A program made the position numbers and the translations under genes. A stretch of 64,000 bases of DNA from Phymatolithon calcareum (Eukaryota > Rhodophyta > Florideophyceae > Hapalidiales). Position 1 is the stretch's first letter. Every line of letters begins with the position of its first letter. Below are positions 1-10,495 of the stretch, piece after piece. The stretch spans positions 1,364,001 through 1,428,000 of the forward strand of contig OZ345379.1 in the NCBI GenBank assembly GCA_977006965.1, given 5' to 3'. Below the pieces are notes generated by a model that was not told the DNA's origin, made no database searches, and was given only the letters and a program-made list of their open reading frames with translations.

Positions 1-2299
1 TGCAGCGTAGGCTCTGTCTTAGTCGCGATATTTTAAGGTGCACCGGCGTCAGGCAACGGATGCCACTGGTGGACCTGCCCCACCGGGGCGAGCCGACAGG
101 GGCATGTATACCTCATCGATAAATTCACCTTGCGGCCCCCGCTGCCGCAATGGTTGTATAAACAAACCGGTCCGAATGTACTTTTCCATTAATTGGAGAG
201 GGGCGAGGCGCGGCACGGGGCGGCTTGCACCTCAGGTGCTATCCTCACGAGAAATAGCTATAGATGTGGTACTGAGTTTCCTGCTGCGCGGCAAATCGCG
301 GGTCCGGCTTCAGACTTTACACAGAGTTTCTAAGATCGTCTGTGTATGGATGTAAATATTTCTAGAAAGTTTCCATCAAAGTCTAAGGTGATCATTGGCA
401 ATAATAAGTTGAAAACGTAGGTATACTATAGATCGTTGTTAATATCTGCTTGCTATACTCCGGAGCTCACCTGGAGGGAGAAAAATAAATGAGCAGCATA
501 AGTTTTACCGAGAGCTGAGGACAAAGCCGATCGAGAACTCATGCGACTGGTACTACGGTCGACATCGCTTCGCCACTCTAGATCAGACATTCGTATCTGG
601 TAGCGGTTTTGGTATTCATCTAATAGTAGCGAGAAAGAAGCGGAAGATTGCGGATGGGGTGCTCGCCCCTTATACCTTTCGAAACAGATGCAAAAATTGC
701 AGATTTATGAAGACGAAGTTCGTTCATTAGTCCTGTACAAGGCTTGAAGGTGCTTTAATTTACATTTACTGTACATCCATGGATAGGAGCTGCTGTAACC
801 GACGCGTAGAGATGCTCCATGAGCTATATGTCTTCGATGACACCGAAAGCGAGTAAAGTTTCATAGTTAAAGCTAGAAAAACTGGCTACTGTATTGAAAT
901 GAGAAATGCGATGTCCTCAATAGAAGAAATCGCGTACAATTGACGCTAGAGGGGAGGCGTTTTTTCATTGAGCCAAGAGTATCTTGATCCATTAGTGAAC
1001 CGTGACGTATGAGGGATGTAGGGGCGGAACAATTTCATTGTATAATCGCATATCAAGTCCTCGTTTACCTCGTTTCCCGCTCCTGACCAGGCAGTGACAA
1101 TACTTGTCATTACGGTATTTTGTGATTAAAAAACTCCTTAGCTCAGCCATTGTAGTTTAGCCTCAAGCCTATTTATCATCGAGAATCTCGAACGACGTGT
1201 TCAAAAAGTAGGGCTAGTGCTGAGTTACGGATCCAAACCGGATCTGTAGAGGTTACGAAAGCCGGTATCATAACCAAATATGGATCAATAGGATCTAATT
1301 CCACTCATGTAGCTGGAGTAGACGGGCCGATAGATTTCGTATTTGTACATCAATTTACAGCGCGAAGCAAAAGAGGACAACCGCAAAACCTACCTCGCGC
1401 TAAACCTAGGACCGGACGGATCCATGACGGGACCGAATCGGAAAAACTTATGAAATCTGGCCCATCAACGGAAACCCAGCACCCACTCAACAGCTTAGGC
1501 TTAGAAGGCTTTGACAAACTATCTGAAAGTTGTGTTAGTGGATCATGGACGCTGTGCTCTGAAAATGGATCGAGATACCTACCACTCGTAATCAAGATAT
1601 TATCCGGAAAGCCGTCTCAGTTTTAGGAGTTTTTGTAGTCCAGAGGGCGTGCGATCAGCTGATGACTGCTCTTCTCGTCCTAGAAGCTGCGTTTTCTTTC
1701 GTCGTGATATATTATCAGTGTCAGATTGAATGCGCTTGTGAATGGGCAGGGCAATGCAATGCAAAACTGTGGCTCATACAAATCGTGTGCCCTGCGAAAA
1801 TGAATCCTCTCGTCAATAAGGGAGCTCAGACCAGAGGAAACTGATTCAATTTTGTTCCAATAATGTAACGAATCCTATGAAGATACCCAAATTCAATGGC
1901 CAGTATTTGTTGAAACAACTAGAACGTAATACTGACCAGGGTATCCGTGCGTCGTGATATCATGGAGATAATTTTAAATAAAAACACTGCATTAACGGCA
2001 ATAGTGCATACGACAAATGGTTTCGGAACTGTTTTCAACTTCAACACGCGACTGCTTGTGCCTGGAAGGAATTCTTGGATTGGCACAGCTTGTTGACAAA
2101 ACATACTGTACACAGTTTCTGGCACTTTCTTTCTTTCTTTCTTTGATGCAGAATGCGTTAATTAACGCCAGAACTAACCCTAGAGTAAATTCTCATAGTT
2201 CAAATATTGGAGTATCTCCACGGGTCTCTCCCTTCACAGATCTTCTACCGTTTTGTCTCACACTCTTCCGATGAATTGTCGTCGAGAGGGGGGTTATAT
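1..2299. other. Intergenic, nothing recognised
   Basis: No open frame here has recognisable motifs, and none exceeds about 105 codons. The only structured element is a short CTTT microsatellite near 2124-2144. It resembles the AAAG-rich 3' tails of the retroelements elsewhere in this window read on the minus strand, but I could not link it to an element body. Confidence 0.6.
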
Positions 2300-3625
2300 G
2301 TTGATTTATTTTAAAAGCTCCCAAAACCTCAATTTGATTAACAGGGCAGCTTCTCGCTGTCTTTCACATTCATCTCTCTACTAGCCTCCTAATATCTCCT
2401 TAATCCGAATTTCTCTCCGTGTGAGGGCTCGAGTGAGTCTTTCGCATTCATCTTGGTCCATCTTTATGCACCGTAGTGTGCGTTGGAGCACAACGAGCTC
2501 AACCACAGCACCGGGCCCAAAGTACTTTGCTAAAACTGATTTTCTCCACAAAGGAGCTCTGTTGAAAAGAATTCTCAGGCATCTCAACCGCGCAGCTCTG
2601 TCCCTTATACGTAGAACTCCTGGCAGGTCATTCGGCTTGTTGACCGGGATTTTAACTGTCCGTCCCTCTTCTTCCAACGTCCATATTTTTGCTGCCTACC
2701 ATATGCGTCCGGTTTTTGATACCATACCTTCTTCTGCTTGTTTTAGAGCTTCGTTGAGGTGCTTTTCTTCTCTAAGATGCCCAATATCCTTTGATACATC
2801 TTCCAGGTCTTCTTCTCTTACTTGGTATTCTTCTGCGAGCTCAAGGTACTTCTTCCGTCTTACCAGGCTTAAGGCGAACCTTTCAGCCTGGTGCGGTCTT
2901 CTCATCTGTGGGCTGGCGAGTCGGCAGAACACTCGCATCCGCTCCTTTCGATGTTCGGCATATTTTCCGAAAACATACCTGAAGAAAAGACCTTCTGCTG
3001 CTTCGATTGCCGATAACAGATGTTTGGTGATTGGGGTCAGGTGAATGGCATACTCCCATTTGGGGAGAATCAATGACTTAAATCATGGTGCAAGTAGCTG
3101 GCTGGAATCCTCTGACGTTCACTTCTATTTGGCGGAGTTTGCGTATATATCCCACCGCATTCCGAACTCTTGAAATTGCTGTCTCGTCCGTGAGTCCGTT
3201 GTTGTTCATACTGCCCGGATGCAGCTCTTTTCCTGCAAGGAAAAATTTCTTCTTTAGGAGGCCTTTGTACTTAAGGACCTCACTCTTTCCTGGCTTTGTG
3301 TTCCATTTCATGGAGTTCTCGCCTGCCCACTTCGTGGCTATGTCCAATAGTTTTTGCAACCCTTTGGCATTCTTTGCCTGAAAAAGAACATCATCAGCCA
3401 ATAACTGCGCTGGATGTTCAGACACGGTTCTTGGTACTTGGGCGGCGGCTTCGGCGAACGTATCCTTGAATATATTGTATAGGCATGGACTGAGGGGGGA
3501 CACTTGGGGAACACCTCGGTCGATAATGTACCAGGTTTTTGTTTCGTCTCCTGCCGACGTGATCCACGACGGTTTCATCAGGTAAGATACCATCCTTGTG
3601 ATGTATGCCGGTAGCTTGTTCTTTG
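2300..3625 (-). mobile_element. Decayed non-LTR retrotransposon (LINE) copy
   Basis: On the minus strand, reading from about 3625 downward, there is a reverse-transcriptase fragment. The motif RGVPQVSPLSPCLYNIF (normally GxPQGSPLSP) is followed by a degraded active-site box LLADDV (normally FADD). A thumb-like region follows (LPKWEYAIHLTP, about 3050), then a C-terminal domain (about 2670-2381) containing KIPVNKPNDLPGVLRIRDR and NRAPLWRKSVLAKYFG. The frame is broken between about 3078 and 3073 and again near 2690, and the active-site F is lost, so this copy is dead. It is 5'-truncated. The 3' end near 2300 has a TTTAAAATAAA-type tail on the minus strand. Related copies with the same order of parts lie at 6895, 13228, 41443, 42898 and 61268. 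I saw no RNase H domain in this family. Confidence 0.8.
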
Positions 3626-3639
3626 TCGTCGAGAGGCAG

Positions 3640-3790
3640 TCCTCCCAGAACAGTGTAGGATGAGGTGCTCCACTGTCTCCTTAACGCCATACGGGCACAT
3701 CTTGCATTCTGGCTCTTAATATGGACATGTCATTGGTGATATGAATCAATTGCGGTTCTGGTTAAGTAAACCTGGAACTGCATGTAAACC
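3640..3790 (-). pseudogene. Remnant of RNase H-type LINE C-terminal zinc knuckle
   Basis: The minus strand between about 3717 and 3640 encodes CKMCPYGVKETVEHLILHC followed by SGRTASRR. This closely matches CKACSVGTKDSGEHLLLRC followed by SGRTVSRR in the LINE fragment at 10507-11020. It is the Cys/His knuckle found after RNase H in many non-LTR elements. A preceding VYLTRT-like stretch lies in another frame at about 3790-3725. The remnant directly abuts the reverse-transcriptase fragment below it, which suggests the second LINE inserted into, or recombined with, this one at about 3625. Confidence 0.6.
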
Positions 3791-4570
3791 TTCTGAAGCA
3801 CTTCTTGTTCTCCGAGTGTTGGTTAACACCAGAAGGCCTTCTTACTCAACAGACGAGAAGTGCACGACGCAAAAAGCAGATATCGCCTGAATGCATGGCA
3901 AATAGCTGCGTGTATCGAGCTCTCAATTGAGCTTGCCAGACCTGGAGTCGTGCGATCAATGCTGCTCGCCCATCAACCAGTATCGCTGATCCAGCCTGAA
4001 AACGCATACCACAAACAATCTAGTAGCTATACCAACACTTGCCGACGATCCTAACGTGTCCCAGAGGTAATACTTCATCAACTCTAAATGCGGTGTTCCT
4101 CGATTGATGTAACCTGTCACCAGGGACACAAGGAGGCTGAACCCGCATAATGCTTTATGATCTTGTGGTGTATGTTCCGACGATCACTGATCGGGTTCAA
4201 CAATATTGGTCCAAGGGTGATTATGCGTCGACTGTGAGTACGGACGATGTTGATGACGGTGAGCCTATCCGTGGATCGGAGGGAAAGAAGGAGAAGCCGC
4301 CATGGCTGTGGGTTTGATTTTCTGCGGGACACTTGGGTTGTGGGAATAAGGTATTTCGAAGGGTAAAATGGAGACTTTTCCCATTTGTGCCAGTGGGCAC
4401 ATTTGGAAAAAAGGTCACTCCACTGCATTATTTGTAGTGCACGACATACCATTGTACCTTCAACCTAACGGAAACCAGGCATAGTCATTTCCGCAGCACC
4501 GTTCCACTGGCGGCATTTTGATTTCCGAAGTGAAATAATTAAAAGCATGTTTTCTTTATCAGTACGTTGA
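3791..4570. other. Intergenic, nothing recognised
   Basis: Short open frames occur on both strands, but none has a domain I recognise. The proximal part probably includes the upstream region of the glycosyltransferase gene that starts at 4854. Confidence 0.5.
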
Positions 4571-4590
4571 GCCATCAGCCTCGAATGATT
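4571..4590 (+). promoter_or_regulatory. Conserved upstream block shared by three GT61 genes
   Basis: The sequence CATCAGCCTCGAATGAT lies about 280 bp before the ATG at 4854. Near-identical blocks precede the GT61 pseudogene (about 17384) and the GT61 gene at 34279 (about 33752). A second shared block, GCTGAACAGCCCG, lies at about 4797-4809 and has counterparts at about 17539 and 34223. A promoter role is inferred only from conservation and position. Confidence 0.35.
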
Positions 4591-4853
4591 AGCTGAGACG
4601 CCATTTTGGAGAGACAATTTGCTTCAGTTTCTAGTGCACGTTGTGATAACGAGAATATGCCGCACGCGAACCGACAGACTGTGTGTCAACATCGATTTCC
4701 AGCTTTGTGCTCACTGTGGCCGAACCACGATGTCGTCACTGCAGCAGTCGGACATGGGGATACCTTCACCATTTATTATAAAAATGACCCTAAGATGCTG
4801 AACAGCCCGTAGAGCACTAACTAGACTTCCTACGTTTATCACTTCGTGGCAGA

Positions 4854-6644
4854 ATGCGAATGTGTTCCTTCCCGAGGCAAGCCCTTCTGTTGTTGTTCAC
4901 TGCACAGGTCCTTCTTTTCTGGGATATTTGGTACGACCGATGGATGTCGCTGGCCCAGATCGAACGTTTCTCTTTCCACAGTGGGCGAAAGACACTGCAA
5001 AGATACAATCAGGCTCTCGTCTCGAGGGGGCTCAGTACTCTCAAAGCATCCGACCTCTCTGGCTTAGCCGCAGACTATCTTGTAGATGCAAAATTTCTGG
5101 CGTGGCAACTCTCCGAAATTGAGACACTGAACCGGCCGATGCGGAAGACCAAAAGATATCCGTCTCTAGGAAACCTCACAGCGTTCAATGAATTGCGAAA
5201 TGCGTATTTTGACACAGCATCTGAATTTGAGGGCGTCCAACTTGGGGTCAGGGTAAACTCGTCCGGCGTCACCGACGTCTATCTGCTGCATGGAGGACAA
5301 CCAATTCCATCTTACTCTTCGGGAAACCATCGTGCCGCAACATCGGTAAACCTGTCACAGATAGTTTTGAACGGCCGCGAAGGCTTCGTTTACAATGAGC
5401 GCGAAAGCTCGAAACTTTCAAACTACACACTGGTGACGACCACCAAGCTCAATTCCCATCGACATCCGAAAATAGCGCACGTACCGAAAATGTGCCACAA
5501 GAAAGCAATGAACAAGTCGCGACCATGGCTGCTTGAATTCTCCAATGTATGGATGACTGGCAACGGAGACATATTTGTGCCTGTTGCGAATTCATCTCGC
5601 TCAGCGCAAAACGAATGGGATGTACATGCGTACCAATACCAGGGTGGCGTATGCATAGCAGACTGGTCCGCCATAAAAGGAAAGCGGGTGGTATTCCGAG
5701 ACCACGATATGTGCAGCAGTCGCACGAAAATCGGCTTCTCCATTGCTCAAAACCACGGTGGGACATATTATCACGTCACTAATGAGGTGATTCCGCGCCT
5801 GTTAACCTTCTGGGACGTCGCAATGTCGGTAATCTCCGTGAACGGCGGCAAAATTGCGGGACCTGTCAGTGAAGTGCTATCGTCTATGCTGCGCAGTTTC
5901 GGCGTGCCAGGAAGCAATATCATGCAGATCGGATTTACGCAACCATGTTTTTTCGAAAAGCTTTTTGTACCCGCGCCTTTCCTACAGGACTCGTACGAGC
6001 ATGAATGTCTTCAGCGGACGACCGGACGCATCATCGGCGATAATGTAGTGCGCGCCGCGTCAAAGCCGTCTACACTGACGCTCGCCGAGCGTCGCGCATT
6101 GCCTAGTCGGCCGAAGCCTGTGATTGCGTTGATTGACCGCGCTCTGTGGCGGAATGCTGAGGGTACGGTTTGCCGCGGCAGGCGGTGCATGGCAAATTTC
6201 CCTGAATTGCGCAAAGCTGTCGAGACTGAGTTTGGTGATCGCATCGAGGTGCAGGTGCTGTCGGCGCGCGATCGGGATGTTATGCGACGAGGTATCGAGC
6301 TGTTCAGTACGGCTACTGTCGTAGTTGGAATGCATGGAGCAGGATTCTCCAACTTAATGTATATGCGCGGAGCGGGGACGTACGCTATCCATCTCGGGTG
6401 GAAAAGCATGTGGCAGCTTTACGGCAAGATGGCGCAGAAATTCCGCGTCGATTTCGTTAACATATTGACTCGCGGCGCAAGTCAGGATGGGGAAAATGCG
6501 GTAGCTGATATCTCGGTTGTGATCCTGGAGATAAGGCGCAGTCTCGAGCGCGAAGGGTACACTCTAGACAAACCAAGGATTCACACCAACCCGAGACGGA
6601 ACTCCCTCGTTGCATTGAGGATGCCTAGAACCGGATCGAATTGA
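4854..6644 (+). CDS. GT61/DUF563-family glycosyltransferase, type II membrane protein
   Basis: This intact 596-residue single-exon protein is a predicted glycosyltransferase. The GT61 family (EOGT, plant xylan xylosyl/arabinosyltransferases) transfers sugars in the ER or Golgi lumen. Residues about 9-27 form a hydrophobic signal anchor (ALLLLFTAQVLLF). The catalytic region begins near residue 215 (RPWLLEFSNVWMTGNG). It includes QNHGGTYYHVTNEVIPRL at about 298-316, the usual position of the family's His-containing lid, and VVVGMHGAGFSNLMYM at about 487-502, the hallmark HGAG motif. The gene at 53516-55378 encodes a close paralogue of the catalytic half. However, its N-terminus and upstream DNA resemble the 17613 and 34279 genes instead (see findings). 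The ATG at 4854 is chosen because it directly precedes the anchor. Donor and acceptor sugars cannot be read from sequence. Confidence 0.9.
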   Translation: MRMCSFPRQALLLLFTAQVLLFWDIWYDRWMSLAQIERFSFHSGRKTLQRYNQALVSRGLSTLKASDLSGLAADYLVDAKFLAWQLSEIETLNRPMRKTKRYPSLGNLTAFNELRNAYFDTASEFEGVQLGVRVNSSGVTDVYLLHGGQPIPSYSSGNHRAATSVNLSQIVLNGREGFVYNERESSKLSNYTLVTTTKLNSHRHPKIAHVPKMCHKKAMNKSRPWLLEFSNVWMTGNGDIFVPVANSSRSAQNEWDVHAYQYQGGVCIADWSAIKGKRVVFRDHDMCSSRTKIGFSIAQNHGGTYYHVTNEVIPRLLTFWDVAMSVISVNGGKIAGPVSEVLSSMLRSFGVPGSNIMQIGFTQPCFFEKLFVPAPFLQDSYEHECLQRTTGRIIGDNVVRAASKPSTLTLAERRALPSRPKPVIALIDRALWRNAEGTVCRGRRCMANFPELRKAVETEFGDRIEVQVLSARDRDVMRRGIELFSTATVVVGMHGAGFSNLMYMRGAGTYAIHLGWKSMWQLYGKMAQKFRVDFVNILTRGASQDGENAVADISVVILEIRRSLEREGYTLDKPRIHTNPRRNSLVALRMPRTGSN

Positions 6645-6880
6645 ATCCAGCGGGATATTAAGAAATTGCAACAGTTTGGGTAACTCTTTGGCGTTGGAAT
6701 GTGCCGATAGCAATGGAGCAGGGAGTACGCTTGCCGTGAAGAAGGCCAGGATAGACTTGTCGCTTCGTGTTCCGCTTTTTCAGTCTGGAATGTGATTGAC
6801 TAGGTTCTGCTAGGAAATTCTCGACATACCACGTCAATCCGGTTTTTGCTGGACAAACTCATGTATTTTATCATAGGCTG
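6645..6880. other. 3' flank of GT61 gene
   Basis: AT-rich non-coding sequence between the stop codon of the glycosyltransferase and the TSD of the downstream LINE. I recognise no terminator or polyadenylation signal with confidence. Confidence 0.4.
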
Positions 6881-6940
6881 TTACCGGAGTCTTTTTTATT
6901 GCAATTTTTTAAAGCCCCACAGTCATACGAATATACGAGC

Positions 6941-7145
6941 AAGGCTTCCTCAGGGTGGAAATTTAATGTTTTTATTTTACAAGCCCTCAACGCCAGATTT
7001 ACCAACAACAGAGCAGCTTGGGTCTCAGTAACTTCTCTGTGTAACAATTATGTTCCCAACTCACAATTGCTTCACTCATCTCCATCTTTTCCAACGCTAG
7101 TATCCATCACTTGCTATGTTCTTCTTCTCCGTAAGGCTTCCTCAG
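6941..7145 (-). mobile_element. Nested short LINE-tail insertion (family B)
   Basis: The direct repeat AAGGCTTCCTCAG lies at 6941-6953 and 7133-7145. It flanks 179 bp (6954-7132) that interrupts the 3' UTR of the LINE copy. The insert begins with a TTTTTATTTTA tract followed by AAGCCCTCAACGCC, so it is a minus-oriented retroelement 3' end. The same sequence recurs at 11508-11595 and about 36030-36195. Confidence 0.8.
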
Positions 7146-7487
7146 GTGCTACCCTCACTAGGGCGGCTCTACTCTTATGTATGGTATTCTATCTGAGCCC
7201 CTAGCATGTACTCGATTGTTTTTGATAGCTCTTCGTAGCAGTTTTCGAGGCGTCGCTTCTTCTTTCAGTACAGGTCTTCTTCATTCTGCATACTCTCGAT
7301 GATGCATTTGCTGAAGAACAAAAGGTCATCTAATTCCTTCTCAGTTGCCGCTCTGTCTTCTTCCTTGAGTTCATAGGCTGACAAGTTGCGATCCAGGGTC
7401 TCCATGTGCGGTCTGACTTTGTTGCCGAATCTATCTGCCATCATTGTTGTACACACTTGGGGAAATCTTCCAAAGGCGTACTGAACC

Positions 7488-7644
7488 GCCAGTTGTATGT
7501 TTTTTATTGCAATTTTTTAAAGCCCCACAGTCATACGAATATACGGGCAAGGCTTCCTCAGGTGCTACCCTCACTAGGGTGGCTCTACTCTTATGTCTGG
7601 TATTCTATCTGAGCCCCTAGCATGTACTCGGCGCCAGTTGTATG
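7488..7644 (-). mobile_element. Self-nested LINE 3'-end insertion with 12-bp TSD
   Basis: GCCAGTTGTATG is present at 7488-7499 and 7633-7644. It flanks a 133-bp fragment (7500-7632) that is the 3' terminus of the same LINE family it interrupts. The fragment starts with a poly-T-like end and matches 6895-6953 plus 7146-7205. This is a classic severely 5'-truncated retroposition event. Confidence 0.85.
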
Positions 7645-8321
7645 CGTTTCAGTTGTGGAAGTTTAAGTATTGCAGGGAGTTCTCTTGTCTTGTCGTACGG
7701 AATTTTCCTCTTTCTCTTCGCTTCAAGGCTCTCTCCTTTCTTTGTCAGGAATGTTGATTGAAGTGCCTCTGCAGATTGGTTCGTTATTATGTGCTTAGTC
7801 GCTTCATCAAACTGTTCTCTGGTTTCCATCGCTGCGATGTCACTACTTGTGGCTTGAACCTCTTCGGAGTTTTTTCTCTCTGGCGGTTCCTCCAGAAACT
7901 TTCCTTCTTTCGCCATGGTCCTTCTCAACATCTTGAAAGCTATTATTTCTCATCGATGGGAAGCCACTTGGATTCGATATTGTAGACGAAGTCTATCCGT
8001 CTTTCCTGGTGCCAGTGGCCCGAAGACTTGTTTGAAAAACGTTTGTTCAACTTCCTTGACGGCGCTCTGAACGTTTTCTGTCCACGGTGTTAAGTGCATA
8101 GCGTACTCCCAACGTGGCTGGATTAATGCCATTTATACCTGGATGCACTTGTGTATGCCAATTCCCTTCTTGAATACCCCTAATGCACGGTGCTCGTACA
8201 GAGCGGTCTTTGTCTGCTTGACGCGTTGCAACATCTGTTTATCTGTAACTCCCTCCGGTCGTAGGGATACTCCGAGTTAGGTGACTTCTGGGACACGTGC
8301 GAGGGCCTTACCGGAGTCTTT

Positions 8322-9234
8322 GTGTGTTCACCCATGATCCGGCATTGATTGATTTGTGCTCCCAGGTAGGCATTCCGAGCTTTCGACTATCCTGAAATGC
8401 ATGGTATGATTATAAAACTTTATACGCAACACCGCAATGCCTTTCTCTTCTGCACACGCAGAACAAACACGCACCATTATATGGAGGTCCGCAGCGATAT
8501 TCGGGAGGACGGGAACGTCGCAAGCAACTTCATGGAGTCTGAGGCATTCTTCCAGTCAGCTGCTCATCGTCGTCTGTGTGGATCCTTCTGCCAGCCAGCT
8601 TGGCCATCTTGGTATTGAACATGGCGCGATTGATGGGAAAGCCAGGAGAACGTTCTCGTTTGCTTTCTCCTAATTGTCGTCCCTAATGACCGTGAAGGAG
8701 ACGCTTTGCATTGAGTGCAATACTTGTGCCGCTGCGTCCACTTTGCGTCAGACGCCGGCCTCTCACGCAAGGTGGACATGGAACCATGAATCCCTATTTC
8801 CTAGAGATGCAACCTGACCAGGGTGTAACTCTAGAAAATCAGGATTCACACTTGCAAATATGCCCTACTGTGCCATATGCAACATAGTGGTCTTCAAAAC
8901 CGCGTATCGACAAGAAAGACGATTCTCCAACACCACCACATTGTCTCCGCCCTGAGCGAGACTAACGGCAGATTCAACGAACGAACGATGAGACCAATTT
9001 GTAGCCGTTCAATTTTCGTATCGCTCTGAGTGTCAGTAGCAGATGTGGTAGGGAAGCTGACACTGTGTTAGCCTGATGAACGACTCGAAGGCGGGCGTGC
9101 CGACGCTGAGCGACCTACAATGAGTGTAATGGAGCGTGGTCTTTTCATTTTGCTGTTAAGATTCTAGAAATGTGGGCACCAAGACGGAAAAGAATGTTTC
9201 TCGAATCGCAATACTGTGACCTGCACTGGTAACA
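8322..9234. other. Intergenic, nothing recognised
   Basis: Short frames only. The distal few hundred bases presumably carry the promoter of the FkbM methyltransferase gene that starts at 9235. I see no clear TATA box or other motif. Confidence 0.5.
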
Positions 9235-10266
9235 ATGGCGGTACTTTCGCCAACTCGCGCCAAACGCCTATGCGCCGCGAGCTTTCTCGCTCTGCTGGTC
9301 ATCTGCACTCATCAGACTCGTCCCAGGCCCAGCTCACTCCAGCCTGTGGTGCCATATGCTCAACTTGCAACTCCGAGGCTTTCCTCCTCCCTTGTTACGC
9401 CCACTGCAAAGTCAAGAGTAGTGCACAACTGTTTACTTCGCGGGGGAAATCTTCCCATGGACAAAACTCGCGTGTTCAACACCCATGTTATAGGGTCACC
9501 TCTTAACTATCTTTCAGTGACGTTTGCGGAACGTCGAGGGCAGACATCTTTTTTGCGAATGGAGAATGCTGTGCGGGTGATGAGCGCTTTCAAGAGTCCG
9601 GCGACAATATTGGACGTTGGCGCGAACGTCGGGCGTGTTGCGTTCCCTGTCATGGCAATGCCAATTGCGCATCGTGTTATTGCTGTCGAACCAGTGGCCG
9701 GAAATATTAATCTTCTTTGCCACACTGCGGCGCTTAATGACTGGGCACAACACCGGCAGCTCACGTTCGTGCAAGCAGCATTGTCAGATGAGTATGGCGA
9801 GCGCACGATCTACGTGCCGGAAGGACTCGGTGATAATGCGGCTTTCTCTGCCGCCGCAGCTTCGAACGTCAAGCGCAAGCTTGTGCAGGAGACTATTCCC
9901 ATCGTGGATGGGGACGCACTGCTCCGTGAGCTTGACGCCAAGCCAGATGTTATCAAGATTGACACACAGGGACATGAAATTCATGTGCTGCGTGGACTGA
10001 AGAAGTACCTTGCCGATGCGCGCGACGTGCTCGTCATTGCTGAAATTGATCTAAAGCTAATGCGGCAATCAGGGGTAAACAAGTCCGATATTTGGAAACT
10101 AATGGTAGGAGAGATGGGATATTCTGTCTATCCAATAGCGGCGACGGTCAGAATAGTCGACAACGTGCTTCGAGTGGACGGAATGCCGCCGCTCACGGAA
10201 GCTCAGTTTCCCCCAAAAGAAGTCAACGACCTGTACTTTGTCCGCTCTAGCGACATAGTGGCATGA
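9235..10266 (+). CDS. FkbM-family SAM-dependent methyltransferase, secretory
   Basis: This intact 343-residue protein has a class I methyltransferase core. FkbM enzymes commonly O-methylate sugars or polyketide hydroxyls. Motif I is ATILDVGANVGR (residues about 123-134), followed by VIAVEPVAGN (about 147-156, the acidic SAM-binding loop). The family hallmark PDVIKIDTQGHEIHVLRGL is at about 237-255. Residues about 9-26 (AKRLCAASFLALLVICTHQT region) look like a signal peptide or short signal anchor, so the enzyme probably acts in the ER or Golgi lumen, like the neighbouring glycosyltransferases. The ATG at 9235 is chosen because the hydrophobic segment follows at once. Substrate is unknown; glycan O-methylation is an inference from family and neighbours. 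Confidence 0.9.
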   Translation: MAVLSPTRAKRLCAASFLALLVICTHQTRPRPSSLQPVVPYAQLATPRLSSSLVTPTAKSRVVHNCLLRGGNLPMDKTRVFNTHVIGSPLNYLSVTFAERRGQTSFLRMENAVRVMSAFKSPATILDVGANVGRVAFPVMAMPIAHRVIAVEPVAGNINLLCHTAALNDWAQHRQLTFVQAALSDEYGERTIYVPEGLGDNAAFSAAAASNVKRKLVQETIPIVDGDALLRELDAKPDVIKIDTQGHEIHVLRGLKKYLADARDVLVIAEIDLKLMRQSGVNKSDIWKLMVGEMGYSVYPIAATVRIVDNVLRVDGMPPLTEAQFPPKEVNDLYFVRSSDIVA

Positions 10267-10495
10267 GAACATCCTAGGAAGTTGTCTGGGCAAACTGGTC
10301 GTCACTGAGCCATCATTCGAAAGAGTACCGTTTCTCCGCGTATATGATCCGTCGCGGCGCCGTTCAAGACAGCACGTTGATCAAATCACAGTGGGTTCGC
10401 TTCCCATCTCCTCTTTAGAATAGTAAATTTCGATTTCTACAAAACAAATGAATCCGACCGACTGTGTCAACACACAATAAAAAACTGGGCACAAC
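10267..10495. other. 3' flank of FkbM gene
   Basis: Short non-coding stretch between the methyltransferase stop codon and the TSD of the next LINE fragment. Two AATAAA-like strings occur (for example near 10476), but I cannot assign them. Confidence 0.35.

Larger units (their letters stand above)
6881..8321 (-). mobile_element. 5'-truncated LINE copy with 14-bp TSD and two nested insertions
   Basis: The repeat TTACCGGAGTCTTT occurs at 6881-6894 and 8308-8321 and bounds a minus-strand LINE body (6895-8307). The 3' UTR is at the left (GCAATTTTTTAAAGCCCCACAG region, read in reverse). Coding remnants on the minus strand include IQPRWEYAMHLTP (about 8130-8090) and KKGESLEAKRKRKIPYDKTRELPAILKLPQL (split here: KRKIPYDKTRELPAIL at about 7720-7670). 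The C-terminal end is LDDLLFFSKCIIESMQNEE (about 7330-7275). The copy is dead from truncation and frameshifts. Two younger insertions, at 6954-7132 and 7500-7632, have their own TSDs. Confidence 0.85.

Noticed and set aside
2421-3044. 207-codon plus-strand frame
   Set aside because: It is the antisense shadow of LINE coding sequence on the minus strand.
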